NCBI GenBank assembly: GCA_023422565.1 | Contig: JAFAGR010000090.1 | Coordinates: 1 to 32,553 of the forward strand | From: Bacteroidota bacterium | GTDB taxonomy: Bacteria; Bacteroidota; Bacteroidia; Chitinophagales; Chitinophagaceae | DNA length: 32,553 nucleotides | Direction: 5' to 3' | In this document: in pieces, positions 1 through 8,286 of the stretch | Position numbering within the stretch: the stretch's first letter is position 1 | Layout: every line of letters starts with the position of its first letter | Translations under genes and position numbers: made by a program | The notes under the pieces: model-generated | The model's database searches: none | The model's input: the letters and a program-made list of their open reading frames with translations, nothing else | Told to the model about the DNA's origin: nothing

Positions 1-929
1 GATGATGGTTCCTTAATGTCAGGAGTTTTTGGTGAAACAAATTTTACGCGTGAGGAATCAAGGCTTAATGAATCGGCAATTCCCACATATCCCGCAAGAT
101 CCAGCCTTGCATTGGTGAGCCCAAGCCGGTGCACATTATTCGAATAGAACATACCCGTAGCCTCATCGTCGATAGTTACATCAATATTTCTCAAATCAAA
201 CCTGCCGGCCGTGATCCATAAGTTGTTTGAAGATGCGGTAACTGTATCCTGAATTCTTTTCAGGGAGTCCGCCGCGGAAGGCTTAGACATGCTCATGAAA
301 AAATCGATACCCGATGCATCAAAGTTTGTTATGTCGAATTGCAGCCTGTCGGGTTGAAAACGTGTAAGCGTTGCGTCAAGCGAATCTATTTTAGTCACAA
401 AGCTGTTGCCACCGGGAATGTCTTTAAACCGAACGGCAACATGATCCAGCACAAGATGATCGAGTGTAAGTTTCAACGCAGCCGTGTCAGGATTTGCAGT
501 GGCCTTTTTGTTTCCCGTAAATGCATTCACAATAAAATCAAAATTGAATGCCGTATCATTTTCCGCACGGTTTATATTTACCAGAATATTTTTGAGATAA
601 GCCTTTTGAATATCTGTATTGCCGCGTAGAAGTTTCAGAAGTTTAAGATCAACTTTTAACTCCTCACCATAAAGCAGCGTATCCTTTTTTTGATCTTCAA
701 CATAAATATTTTTGATCTCCACCCACTTGGGTAAACTGTAATCGATCGAACCAATTCGCACCTCAGTTTGCAACTTGTTTTTAAGAAATTTCTGAACCTG
801 GTTCTTGGTGATCTTTCTGCCTGCAGGAAGGTGAATGAAAATCAGAAACAGGCCCGCCAAGGCCAATACGCTCACAACGATGATCATGAGTATTCTGAGT
901 GATTTCTGAATTATCCGGCTGGCAGTCAT
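1..929 (-). CDS. TamB/AsmA-like translocation and assembly protein, N-terminal part (runs off left edge)
   Basis: About 309 residues are visible from an ATG at 929 and the frame stays open to the window edge, so the gene is partial. Residues 11-32 form one hydrophobic N-terminal membrane anchor. It is followed by a short basic stretch and the segment EVRIGSIDYSLPKWVEIKNI, then VEDQKKDTLLYGEELKVDL. Repeated beta-rich statements of this kind are typical of Bacteroidota TamB proteins, which span the periplasm and help assemble the outer membrane; family members usually exceed 1,300 residues. The start is chosen because the anchor begins right after it. The gene follows the LigD-like gene on the same strand with a 141-bp gap, so it probably has its own promoter. 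The family call rests on recalled similarity to the N-terminal domain. Confidence 0.75.
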   Translation of the reverse strand, partial: MTASRIIQKSLRILMIIVVSVLALAGLFLIFIHLPAGRKITKNQVQKFLKNKLQTEVRIGSIDYSLPKWVEIKNIYVEDQKKDTLLYGEELKVDLKLLKLLRGNTDIQKAYLKNILVNINRAENDTAFNFDFIVNAFTGNKKATANPDTAALKLTLDHLVLDHVAVRFKDIPGGNSFVTKIDSLDATLTRFQPDRLQFDITNFDASGIDFFMSMSKPSAADSLKRIQDTVTASSNNLWITAGRFDLRNIDVTIDDEATGMFYSNNVHRLGLTNARLDLAGYVGIADSLSLDSSRVKFVSPKTPDIKEPS

Positions 930-1070
930 TTTTTAGAATAGAAAGGCTTGTGGCGCATACTATTATACGAATAATTATGCCCATTACTTTACTCCCGAAA
1001 ATACTGATATAACGAATGGAATACCAATTCGTTGTGGAATTATTTCTACGCGTTAAAGCAATCGATTAAG

Positions 1071-2639
1071 TCAGCCCGCTTCACTTACGGCGCCCAGCTT
1101 CTTTAAGGCGCCGGTTAAATTCACGCCCTTGCCAAGAATTCCGCCGAACAAATCACCAGACTTTTTTATCCTTTTTATGGCGTTGTGAATATTGAAATCT
1201 AGCGGCGACAGTCCTCTTTTTAATTCCTTCCATTGAAGTGGCATGGAAACCGGTGCTCCTTCTTTTGGCCTCAAGCTATATACTGAAGCTATGGTTTGTC
1301 CCCTGCTGTTTTGAAGGTAATCAAGATAAATTTTTTTCTTGTCACGCTTTTTCAAACTCCTTTCAAGCGTGGTTAAAGAAGGAAGTTCTTCTTCCACCAT
1401 GGTGGCAACGATATGGGCGAATTGCTTCACCTGCTCGTATTCATATTTTTTTCCCATCGGCACATATACGTGTATTCCCGTGCCGCCGGATGTTTTCGCA
1501 TAGCTTTCCAGCCCGGCACGGTCGAATATATCCTTCACATGAAGAGCACAATCAATAACATCGTCGAAGGTATTTTTTGGAGAGGGATCAAGGTCGATGA
1601 TCAAATAATCCGGCTTATCCGGTTTTGCAATCACAGAGTGCCAGGGGTTGATCTCAATGCATCCAAGATTATTCAGATAAGCGAGCGTTGCTTTGTCGTT
1701 GCAAATAATATAATCCACGTTTCGCGAAGAGGATTCGGAATAATCCTCAAATGTTTTCACCCATTCCGGCAGGTGGTCCCCCGCATCTTTTTGAAAAAAA
1801 CCTTTTGCATTAATTCCATTCGGTGTTCTGAATAAAGATTGAGGCCTGTTCTTCAGATAAGGGAGAATATAATCTGCAACTTCCTGGTAATAATCTATCA
1901 CTTCGCCCTTGGTGATTTCATCGTTGGGAAAATATATTTTTTGCCGGTTAGTAACGGGCACGGTTATACGCCCAAATTTAAGCTCGCCATCTTCAGTTGA
2001 GGTTTTCTTTTTCTTAGTGGCCTGCTTTTTAACTGCTGCTTTCTTTGGAGCGGAATTTTTTCCCTTTTTATTTTCTGCAAGCCATTTGTTAATTGGCGAG
2101 TTTTTCAGCGTTTCCTTTTCACTATCGTAACCGTTCACAGCAAACTCATCGCGATGCTTAATTAATAGCCATGCGTTTTCTTCTGCATTACCTCTAAGTT
2201 TTACCAGGGCGAATTCACCTTTTAATTTCTTTCCTTTCACATTTATTTTCAGATCACCCTTCTTTAATGCAGCGAGGAGTTTTTTTTCATCCGACTCCTT
2301 ATCCTCACCTTCAATGGCGGAGTAAGTGCCTTTATCCCATATTTCAACAATTCCCGCCCCATAACCGGACGGAATTACGCCTTCAAAATCTTTATAATCA
2401 TACGGGTGATCTTCAACCATCATGGCCAATCGTTTGTCTGCAGGATCCATCGACGGACCTTTAGGCACTGCCCAGCTTTTTAAAACACCTTCCATTTCAA
2501 GACGAAAATCGTAATGCAGCCTGGAAGCTTTATGCCGCTGCACTACAAAGGCCAGCGAGCCTTTTGATTTTTTTACTGCCGCTTTTGGTTCCGGCGTTTC
2601 TTTAAAATTTCTCTTCTTCTTATATGCTGCTAAGGCCAT
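1071..2639 (-). CDS. ligD: LigD-like NHEJ protein with phosphoesterase and polymerase domains, no ligase domain
   Basis: 522 residues. Residues about 28-165 are the LigD 3'-phosphoesterase domain: QRHKASRLHYDFRLE with H36, H42, D44 and R46, then EDHPYDY with H78, and a GYGAG segment. Residues 176-220 are a Lys/Ala-rich linker. Residues about 222-510 are the LigD archaeo-eukaryotic-primase-type polymerase, with acidic pair D349/D351 (IIDLDPSP), SGGTGIH at 384-390 and a third Asp at 440 (YLDYLQN). In the family these domains trim 3' ends and add nucleotides at breaks. The ATP-dependent ligase domain normally between them in PE-Lig-Pol proteins is absent: there is no KxDG nucleotidyl-lysine motif and the protein is roughly 300 residues shorter than full LigD. 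It starts 3 bp after the Ku stop codon, so the two are cotranscribed. Sealing would need another ligase. Confidence 0.92.
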   Translation of the reverse strand: MALAAYKKKRNFKETPEPKAAVKKSKGSLAFVVQRHKASRLHYDFRLEMEGVLKSWAVPKGPSMDPADKRLAMMVEDHPYDYKDFEGVIPSGYGAGIVEIWDKGTYSAIEGEDKESDEKKLLAALKKGDLKINVKGKKLKGEFALVKLRGNAEENAWLLIKHRDEFAVNGYDSEKETLKNSPINKWLAENKKGKNSAPKKAAVKKQATKKKKTSTEDGELKFGRITVPVTNRQKIYFPNDEITKGEVIDYYQEVADYILPYLKNRPQSLFRTPNGINAKGFFQKDAGDHLPEWVKTFEDYSESSSRNVDYIICNDKATLAYLNNLGCIEINPWHSVIAKPDKPDYLIIDLDPSPKNTFDDVIDCALHVKDIFDRAGLESYAKTSGGTGIHVYVPMGKKYEYEQVKQFAHIVATMVEEELPSLTTLERSLKKRDKKKIYLDYLQNSRGQTIASVYSLRPKEGAPVSMPLQWKELKRGLSPLDFNIHNAIKRIKKSGDLFGGILGKGVNLTGALKKLGAVSEAG

Positions 2640-2642
2640 AGT

Positions 2643-3422
2643 TTAAGATGCTTTTTTTCTTTTCCCGGTATTTAAACTTGCTTTCAGCTGATCCATCAGG
2701 TCAGTTGCCTTACTGTGAACCACCTTCATGGTTGGTGTTTTCGGCTTAACACCTTTTGATTTTGCCTGAATGATTTTTAACAATTGTGCACTGTAAGTGT
2801 CCTTATATTTTGAGATATCGAATTTGCCGGTAAGCTGCTCAATAAGATTGATCGCCATCTTCAACTCTGCAGGTTTTACGGCAGATTTTGCAGGCAGCCC
2901 GAGGCCTTCCACTTCCCTGATCTCTTCCTCAAATCTTATCTGGTTTAAGATGATCACTTTATCCTGCGCACTCAATATGGCGAGATGTTCTTTATTGCGC
3001 ATTACAAAAGTTGCCACCCCCGCCTTTTTTGTTTTTAGCAGGGCCTCACGCAATAATGCATAGGGCCTTTCGCCTGATTTATCGGGAGCAACATAATAAG
3101 GCGTTTCAAAGTACACGCTGTTCACTTCTTCCAGGTTGACAAAATCGCTGATCTCGATCACCTTTGTTTTCTTAGCGTTAGCCTGTTCAAAATCTTTATC
3201 GTCAAGAACCACATACTTACTTCCCAGCATATAACCTTTCACAATATTTTTCCATTCCACTTCCTTACCTGTCTTTTCACTCACACGTTGGTACTTGATA
3301 TTGCTGTGATCTTTTTTATCAAGCATATCAAAATTGAGATTGCTTGAAGAAGTGGCGCTGTAAAGTTTAACGGGAATGTTTACCAGCCCGAATCCGATTG
3401 CGCCCGTCCAAAGAGGTCTCAT
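2643..3422 (-). CDS. ku: Ku-family DNA end-binding protein
   Basis: 259 residues, the usual size of bacterial Ku (about 260-300). It begins with the hallmark MRPLWTGAIGFGLVNIPVKL and has the central beta-barrel segments typical of the homodimeric ring that threads onto double-strand break ends. The C-terminal 40 residues are Lys/Ser/Thr-rich (GKRKKAS end), like the basic tails that help DNA binding and ligase recruitment. It sits between an SDR gene (18 bp upstream) and the LigD-like gene (3 bp downstream), consistent with one minus-strand operon. Together the pair forms the core of bacterial non-homologous end joining. Confidence 0.95.
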   Translation of the reverse strand: MRPLWTGAIGFGLVNIPVKLYSATSSSNLNFDMLDKKDHSNIKYQRVSEKTGKEVEWKNIVKGYMLGSKYVVLDDKDFEQANAKKTKVIEISDFVNLEEVNSVYFETPYYVAPDKSGERPYALLREALLKTKKAGVATFVMRNKEHLAILSAQDKVIILNQIRFEEEIREVEGLGLPAKSAVKPAELKMAINLIEQLTGKFDISKYKDTYSAQLLKIIQAKSKGVKPKTPTMKVVHSKATDLMDQLKASLNTGKRKKAS

Positions 3423-3440
3423 ATCTTTTTAATTTAAAGT

Positions 3441-4307
3441 TTAACCATTTACAATTTCACCACCGTTAGGATGCAGCACCTGCCCGGTGAAGTACGACCC
3501 GTCATCACTGGCAAGAAAGAGGAATGAGGGTGCAACTTCTGAAGGTTCGCCCGCACGTTCCATTGGCACATCGCTGCCATGTTTCGCCACCTTCTTAGGT
3601 TTAAAGGTTGAAGGAATGAGCGGCGTCCATATCGGTCCAGGCGCAACGGCATTCACGCGAATTTTTTTCTTTGCAAGGTTTGCCGACAAACTTCTTGTAA
3701 AGCTTACGATCGCCCCCTTACTGGCAGCGTAGTCTATCAGGTGGCCGCTGCCGCGATATGCCGTAACCGACGTGGTGTTTATAATTGAACTTCCGGGCTT
3801 CATGAACGGAAGTGCATTTTGCGTGATCCAGAAAAAAGAAAAAATGTTCACAGAAAAAATATGCATTAGTTGTTTGGACGAAATGTCTTCCAACTTCTCC
3901 TGTTCCACATGCGTTGCCGCATTATTCACCAACACATCTATCTTTCCAAACTTCTTTATGGTTTGCGTAACAATCTTTTTGCATTGCGCTTCGCGGCTAA
4001 TGTCGCCCGGTATAAGCAAACAGGATTGGCCGAACTTCGTTTCAATTTCATCCTTAGTAGCCCTCGCATCAGGATGCTCGCTTAAATACGATATGGCCAC
4101 ATCAGCCCCTTCTTTGGCAAATAAAAGCGCCACAGCCTTACCAATACCACTGTCCCCGCCCGTGATCAGGGCCACCTTTCCAAACAACTTTCCCCGCGGT
4201 TTTTCAATTGGTTCAGTTTCCGGTACCGGACTCATTTTCAATTCTAAACCCGGACTCTTCTGCCGTTGCGGCTTTCTTATGCTTTTTGCTTTTGCACCTT
4301 TTTGCAT
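3441..4307 (-). CDS. SDR-family oxidoreductase (YghA / general-stress-protein-39 type)
   Basis: 288 residues. A 40-residue basic, proline-containing leader precedes the Rossmann fold, as in the YghA/GSP39 subgroup. The cofactor motif TGGDSGIG lies at 49-56, NNAA at 128-131, and the catalytic set is S180, Y193 and K197 (YAASK). NGGEIVNG closes the chain. It should reduce or oxidise an aldehyde/alcohol substrate with NAD(P); the substrate cannot be read from sequence. The ATG at 4307 is preceded by AGAGGT about 6 bases away, one of the few Shine-Dalgarno-like sites here. It is the first gene of the probable SDR-Ku-LigD operon, suggesting co-expression under stress (inference). Confidence 0.9.
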   Translation of the reverse strand: MQKGAKAKSIRKPQRQKSPGLELKMSPVPETEPIEKPRGKLFGKVALITGGDSGIGKAVALLFAKEGADVAISYLSEHPDARATKDEIETKFGQSCLLIPGDISREAQCKKIVTQTIKKFGKIDVLVNNAATHVEQEKLEDISSKQLMHIFSVNIFSFFWITQNALPFMKPGSSIINTTSVTAYRGSGHLIDYAASKGAIVSFTRSLSANLAKKKIRVNAVAPGPIWTPLIPSTFKPKKVAKHGSDVPMERAGEPSEVAPSFLFLASDDGSYFTGQVLHPNGGEIVNG

Positions 4308-4493
4308 ACAATACCTCTGTTGTTAATTATCACTTAACAAATCAACAACCGTGCGCAAATTTTTGCCGGAAAAGATCAAAAGGGTTTCCGTTGGGGAAGT
4401 CGTTCCACGGAATACCATCAATAAACCATGGATATAAACCCGCTTTTAAATTGGTACAAGCTTTGAAAATTATATTGGCAGAAAACCACACAC

Positions 4494-4979
4494 ATGAAGG
4501 CTACTTATAACGACAACCATTTGGCTTTGTTAAGGAAGAGAATCGAGGAGATAAAGGTTGCGATATTTAAACCGGAGATGAACTCAGAGCTGCATCTTCC
4601 TAATAACATTATTGAAGTGATTAAAGTTGATGATGAAGGAATGATCTACTTCTTTACTTCATGCACCAATAATTATGCTGTTAACCTCGAGCAGAAATTT
4701 TATGGGTACCTGGATTTTTACAGAAAAGGATTTGAAGGCAGGCTGATGGTAAGTGGTAAGGCAGAGATAGTTGAATCGGGCGATGAAGAACTCTTCGCAC
4801 AAAGTAATTTCTCAAAATCTACTGCATCCAGAATTGTACTGGTAAAATTGAAAATGATGCAGGCTGAGCTTGTGGAGAACAACGTTCGCCAGCCCAAAGA
4901 ATCTTTAATTGACAAAATGAAACATGCGGTGAACCAGTGGTTTTTTACACCAACGCATAAGGTTTACGACTTCTCATAA
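4494..4979 (+). CDS. Small protein, possibly PNPOx-like split barrel
   Basis: 161 residues, soluble, no signal peptide. The middle (about 25-95) alternates short beta strands: EMNSELHLPNNIIEVIKVDD, GMIYFFTSC, then GYLDFYRKGFEGRLMVSGKA. That layout resembles general-stress FMN-binding split-barrel proteins of the pyridoxamine-phosphate-oxidase superfamily, but no diagnostic flavin-contact motif is certain. It is transcribed divergently from the SDR-Ku-LigD operon and ends about 80 bp before a strong terminator, so it is probably monocistronic. Function is unknown; the fold call is tentative. Confidence 0.75.
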   Translation: MKATYNDNHLALLRKRIEEIKVAIFKPEMNSELHLPNNIIEVIKVDDEGMIYFFTSCTNNYAVNLEQKFYGYLDFYRKGFEGRLMVSGKAEIVESGDEELFAQSNFSKSTASRIVLVKLKMMQAELVENNVRQPKESLIDKMKHAVNQWFFTPTHKVYDFS

Positions 4980-5061
4980 TTACACACTATATATCGGCGA
5001 ATGAATTTTTAAGAACGGAGCAAAGAATCGAAAGAAAAAAGGTAAAGGCTAAAAGAAATAG

Positions 5062-5092
5062 AAATCCCTCTGCAAAAACAGGGGGATTTTTT
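5062..5092 (+). terminator. Rho-independent terminator
   Basis: Left arm AAATCCCTCTG (5062-5072) pairs with CAGGGGGATTT (5079-5089), with one T-G wobble, around a 6-base loop CAAAAA. A run of T follows to 5092. It lies about 80 bp after the 4494-4979 gene and points the same way. Confidence 0.85.
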
Positions 5093-5159
5093 ATCGTTCT
5101 AAAAAGTAGATAGAATTCGCAAAGAGTCCACTAAAGGATAGAGTCAATCTTTCAAGGGG

Positions 5160-5360
5160 TGCAATACGCTTCGTGAACTCTGTGCGTTCATCTCGATGAA
5201 CTCCATACGTTAATCGCATTTTGCACAGAGATCCACGGAGTAATGGCACGGAGGATACTTAACGACGAGATATTGTTTCTGCTTTTCGTTATCTGGTGTA
5301 AGCGTTGTTGCATTTTAATTTTCTCTGTGCAATAACATCTGTGAACGCTGTGGATTCATC
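5160..5360. repeat. Degenerate CTCTGTG-type intergenic repeat copies
   Basis: The gene-free stretch between the terminator and the crotonase gene holds several diverged copies of a GTGAACTCTGTG / CACAGAGATCCACGG theme. TTGCACAGAGA (5221-5231) recurs inverted as TCTCTGTGCAA (5322-5332). GTGAACTCTGTGCGTTCATC near 5173 resembles TGTGAACGCTGTGGATTCAT near 5340. No reading frame of note crosses it. Confidence 0.5.
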
Positions 5361-5372
5361 CCGGTGGATAAA

Positions 5373-6143
5373 CTATTTCGCTTTGAATTTCTGAATTGCA
5401 TTTTTCGAAAACTCACTTAGTATGAGTTTACCGCTGATAGCCGCACGCTCGTAAAGCAGCTTATCCCAATGCGAAGTTCCTTCCCAGAAATTTGCTTTAA
5501 GATTGGCCATAGCTACGGGATTTGAATGCGCAAGTGTTTCTGCAAGTTGATCAACGGCCTCATCCAATCCCTCAATAGTTTCGTGAACCTCGGCAAACAA
5601 ACCTTTGCGCTTTGCCCATTCAGCAGGCCTCCAGGAGGTGGCATCTATTGCAAGCGCTGAAAATGCAGACAGTCCGATCTTTCTTTCCACAGCAGGGCCA
5701 ACAACGAAAGGACCAATACCTACAGCAAGTTCACTTAATTTAATGTCAGCCTTATTAATTGCAATTGCATAATCGGCAGCAGAAGCGAGCCCAACACCTC
5801 CACCCACGCAACGCCCGTGAATACGTGCAATGATAAATTTCCTACAGGTGCGCATGGCATTTATTACATTGGCAAAACCGCTGAAAAAGGCCAGACCTTC
5901 CGCTTCTGATTTAATGTTGATCAGTTCATCAAAACTTGCGCCTGCACAAAATGCTTTTTCGCCTTCACTTTTCAGAACGATCACACGCGTTTCGTCATGC
6001 GTTCCTGCAAAATGAATTTCCCGGGCAAGTTCAGCAAGTAGTTTACCCGGAAGCGAATTGCTTTGCGGGTGAAAAAAAGTAATGGTTGTAATGTGGTGAT
6101 GTGTTTCTACTCTTACGAAACCATCTGCCGTATTTGTTTGCAT
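5373..6143 (-). CDS. Enoyl-CoA hydratase/isomerase (crotonase) family protein
   Basis: 256 residues, full-length crotonase. FCAGAS (65-70) and HGRCVGGGVGL (109-119) form the acyl-CoA oxyanion hole. In hydratases with two catalytic glutamates the first follows the GGG loop; here that place is G118, while the second-glutamate region reads LSELAVGIGP with E138. A single acidic residue is common in isomerase-like and methylglutaconyl-CoA-hydratase-like members. It starts 3 bp after the PaaZ stop codon and is clearly cotranscribed, so a role in processing the CoA intermediates of aromatic or branched-chain acid breakdown is likely. The exact reaction is not determined. Confidence 0.9.
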   Translation of the reverse strand: MQTNTADGFVRVETHHHITTITFFHPQSNSLPGKLLAELAREIHFAGTHDETRVIVLKSEGEKAFCAGASFDELINIKSEAEGLAFFSGFANVINAMRTCRKFIIARIHGRCVGGGVGLASAADYAIAINKADIKLSELAVGIGPFVVGPAVERKIGLSAFSALAIDATSWRPAEWAKRKGLFAEVHETIEGLDEAVDQLAETLAHSNPVAMANLKANFWEGTSHWDKLLYERAAISGKLILSEFSKNAIQKFKAK

Positions 6144-6146
6144 GAA

Positions 6147-8225
6147 TTAAATTTTATTTTTCATTTGAACCATGGTGAGAATTGTTCCAACACCGGTGAT
6201 CTCGTCCTTGTCATCGAATATCTCCACCATCCATTTCACAATACCCTTCGGAATGTCCATTCCTTTTACATATTCAATATCGGCACTTTTCTCTTTAGTT
6301 TCCTGCGCGATCTTTTCTTTGCAGGTGAAACGGATGTATACATGGGTTCCGGGGTAAACGGGCTTGGTAAATCGGAGTTCATCAATTCCGTAATTGAGCA
6401 ACACCGGATTCTTCTCATAACTATCCACAAACAATCCCGCTGCCACGCTCATGATGAGATATCCGTGAGCCACCTGCTGATCAAACATCGTATTTTCAAA
6501 ATCAGTTTCTTTGATATGCGCATAGAAATGATCTCCGCTAAGGTCAGCAAACTGATCGATCAATTCAGAAGTGATCAATCTTTTTTCGGTCACCAACTGG
6601 TCGCCAATAGTCAGGTCTTCGAAAAACTTTCTGAAAGGATGAATATCTCCCGTAACGCCTTTCGCATTTTGCTGGTAAACATTGGTTATGGCTGTGATCA
6701 TTGAAGGTGAGCCCTGTATGGCAGTGCGTTGCAAATAATGCTTAATGCCGCGCAATCCGCCCATTTCTTCGCCGCCGCCGGCACGCCCGGGCCCGCCGTG
6801 AACAAGCATTGGAAGCGGCGAACCATGGCCTGTACTTTCCTTTGCACACTCTTCATTAAGCACCAAGATTCTTCCGTGATGGCTGGCCGCGTTCACTACA
6901 TAATCTGCCGCAATTTTTCTGTCTGCCGTTACAATCGAAGAAACGAGGCTTCCCTTTCCCATCTTACTCAGCGCAATCGCTTCATCAAGATCTTTGTAAG
7001 GCATGAGGGTGCTAACAGGGCCGAATGCTTCCACATTATGCGGTTCATACGCGTTCACCGGATTTTCGTTCATCAATAAGATCGGGCTTATGAATGCGCC
7101 GAGTTGCGCATCTGCATCAACAACCTGCACACTATCAAGCGAACCGTAAATGATACGTGATGATGCAAGCAGTTTCTGAACCTGGCCGCGCACTTCTTCA
7201 CGCTGGCCATGCCCTGCAAGTGAGCCCATCCGCACCTTCTCGTTTGATGGATTACCAATCAAAGTTTTATCAAGCTCGATCTTCAAACTATTTGACACTT
7301 CTTCGAGACGATTTTCGGGAACAAATATTCTCCGGATCGCGGTACATTTTTGCCCCGCCTTAACTGTTATTTCTTTTTTTACTTCTTTAATGAATATGTC
7401 CCACTCCGGCTGACCCGGTTGAACATCATCGCCCAGCACAATGCAATTCAATGAATCAGCTTCCATATTAAAAGGAACGCTTTCTTCGAGTATGCGTGGG
7501 TGCGACTTTAGTTTGAGGCCCGTTGAGGCAGAGCCGGTAAAAGTTACCACATCCTGCGAAGTAACATGATCAAGCATATCGCCAGCACTTCCACACAGCA
7601 ATTGTAATGCACCCTCAGGCAGAATTTTCGAGGCAATGATTTCTCTTACAACTGCTTCAGTTAAAAAACTGGTTACCGTTGCAGGCTTCACCACCGCAGG
7701 CATTCCTGCAAGCAGGTTCACCGCTATCTTTTCCAACATTCCCCACACCGGAAAGTTGTATGCATTAATATGTATGGCAGCACCTTCCTTCGGAACAAGA
7801 AGATGGTGGCCCATAAAGTTGCCCTGTTTGCTCAGCACGATCGGGTCGCCATCGAGGCAGAACGGGTCATCAGGGAGCCGGCGCCTGAGTGAGGCGTTTG
7901 AGAAGAGATTGCCAATGCCGCCTTCAATATCAATCCAACTGTCGGGCCGTGTTGCACCGGTAAGCGCACTTACCGAATAAAAATCTTCTTTCTTATTTAG
8001 CAGATGCAGAGCCAGTGCACGCAACATTCTTCCTCTTTCCTGAAAAGTCATTTTGCGAAGCGCCGCATTTCCTTTTTCCCTTGCATATTTCAGCATCTGT
8101 GCCATGTCTATGCCTTGGGTGGAAGCCGCCGCTATTGGTTCATTGTTTATTGCATTGTATAAAATTTGTCCATCACCATCCCCGGTGATCCAGTTTCCTG
8201 CTATATAATTGCCTAATTTTTGCAT
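6147..8225 (-). CDS. paaZ: PaaZ-type bifunctional aldehyde dehydrogenase / oxepin-CoA hydrolase
   Basis: 692 residues, close to the 681 of E. coli PaaZ. Residues 1-515 are an aldehyde dehydrogenase with catalytic E255 (FNMEADSLN) and C294 (GQKCTAIRR). Residues about 530-690 are an (R)-specific hydratase (MaoC hot-dog) domain with D561 and H566 in FADLSGDHFYAH; these match the E256, C295 and D561 positions known for E. coli PaaZ. In phenylacetate degradation the hydratase half opens the oxepin-CoA ring and the dehydrogenase half oxidises the resulting semialdehyde. The crotonase gene follows with a 3-bp gap. No paaABCDE oxygenase genes are in this window, so the rest of the pathway must be elsewhere, or this paralogue handles another ring-opened aldehyde. 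Confidence 0.93.
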   Translation of the reverse strand: MQKLGNYIAGNWITGDGDGQILYNAINNEPIAAASTQGIDMAQMLKYAREKGNAALRKMTFQERGRMLRALALHLLNKKEDFYSVSALTGATRPDSWIDIEGGIGNLFSNASLRRRLPDDPFCLDGDPIVLSKQGNFMGHHLLVPKEGAAIHINAYNFPVWGMLEKIAVNLLAGMPAVVKPATVTSFLTEAVVREIIASKILPEGALQLLCGSAGDMLDHVTSQDVVTFTGSASTGLKLKSHPRILEESVPFNMEADSLNCIVLGDDVQPGQPEWDIFIKEVKKEITVKAGQKCTAIRRIFVPENRLEEVSNSLKIELDKTLIGNPSNEKVRMGSLAGHGQREEVRGQVQKLLASSRIIYGSLDSVQVVDADAQLGAFISPILLMNENPVNAYEPHNVEAFGPVSTLMPYKDLDEAIALSKMGKGSLVSSIVTADRKIAADYVVNAASHHGRILVLNEECAKESTGHGSPLPMLVHGGPGRAGGGEEMGGLRGIKHYLQRTAIQGSPSMITAITNVYQQNAKGVTGDIHPFRKFFEDLTIGDQLVTEKRLITSELIDQFADLSGDHFYAHIKETDFENTMFDQQVAHGYLIMSVAAGLFVDSYEKNPVLLNYGIDELRFTKPVYPGTHVYIRFTCKEKIAQETKEKSADIEYVKGMDIPKGIVKWMVEIFDDKDEITGVGTILTMVQMKNKI

Positions 8226-8241
8226 ACTGATCGTTGTGCCG

Positions 8242-8249
8242 CAAAGCTA
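8242..8249 (-). promoter_or_regulatory. Probable -7 element of the paaZ promoter
   Basis: On the minus strand this reads TAGCTTTG, matching the Bacteroidota -7 consensus TAnnTTTG. It would place the transcript start about 12 bases before the paaZ ATG. No convincing -33 TTTG is visible. Confidence 0.45.
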
Positions 8250-8286
8250 AGCAATGAAAAGAATTCATTTTTTATAAAACCACGCG

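Noticed and set aside
781..984. Small minus-strand frame at the TamB start
   Set aside because: It is a different frame of the TamB N-terminal coding sequence, which has a clear membrane anchor and family-typical residues.
1071..2639. Frameshifted full LigD with hidden ligase domain
   Set aside because: The frame is uninterrupted, and the opposite and alternative frames in the linker region show no KxDG or other ligase motif.
4451..4478. TTGG...TATATTGG promoter for the 4494 gene
   Set aside because: Only a partial consensus match with 16-base spacing; not strong enough to list.
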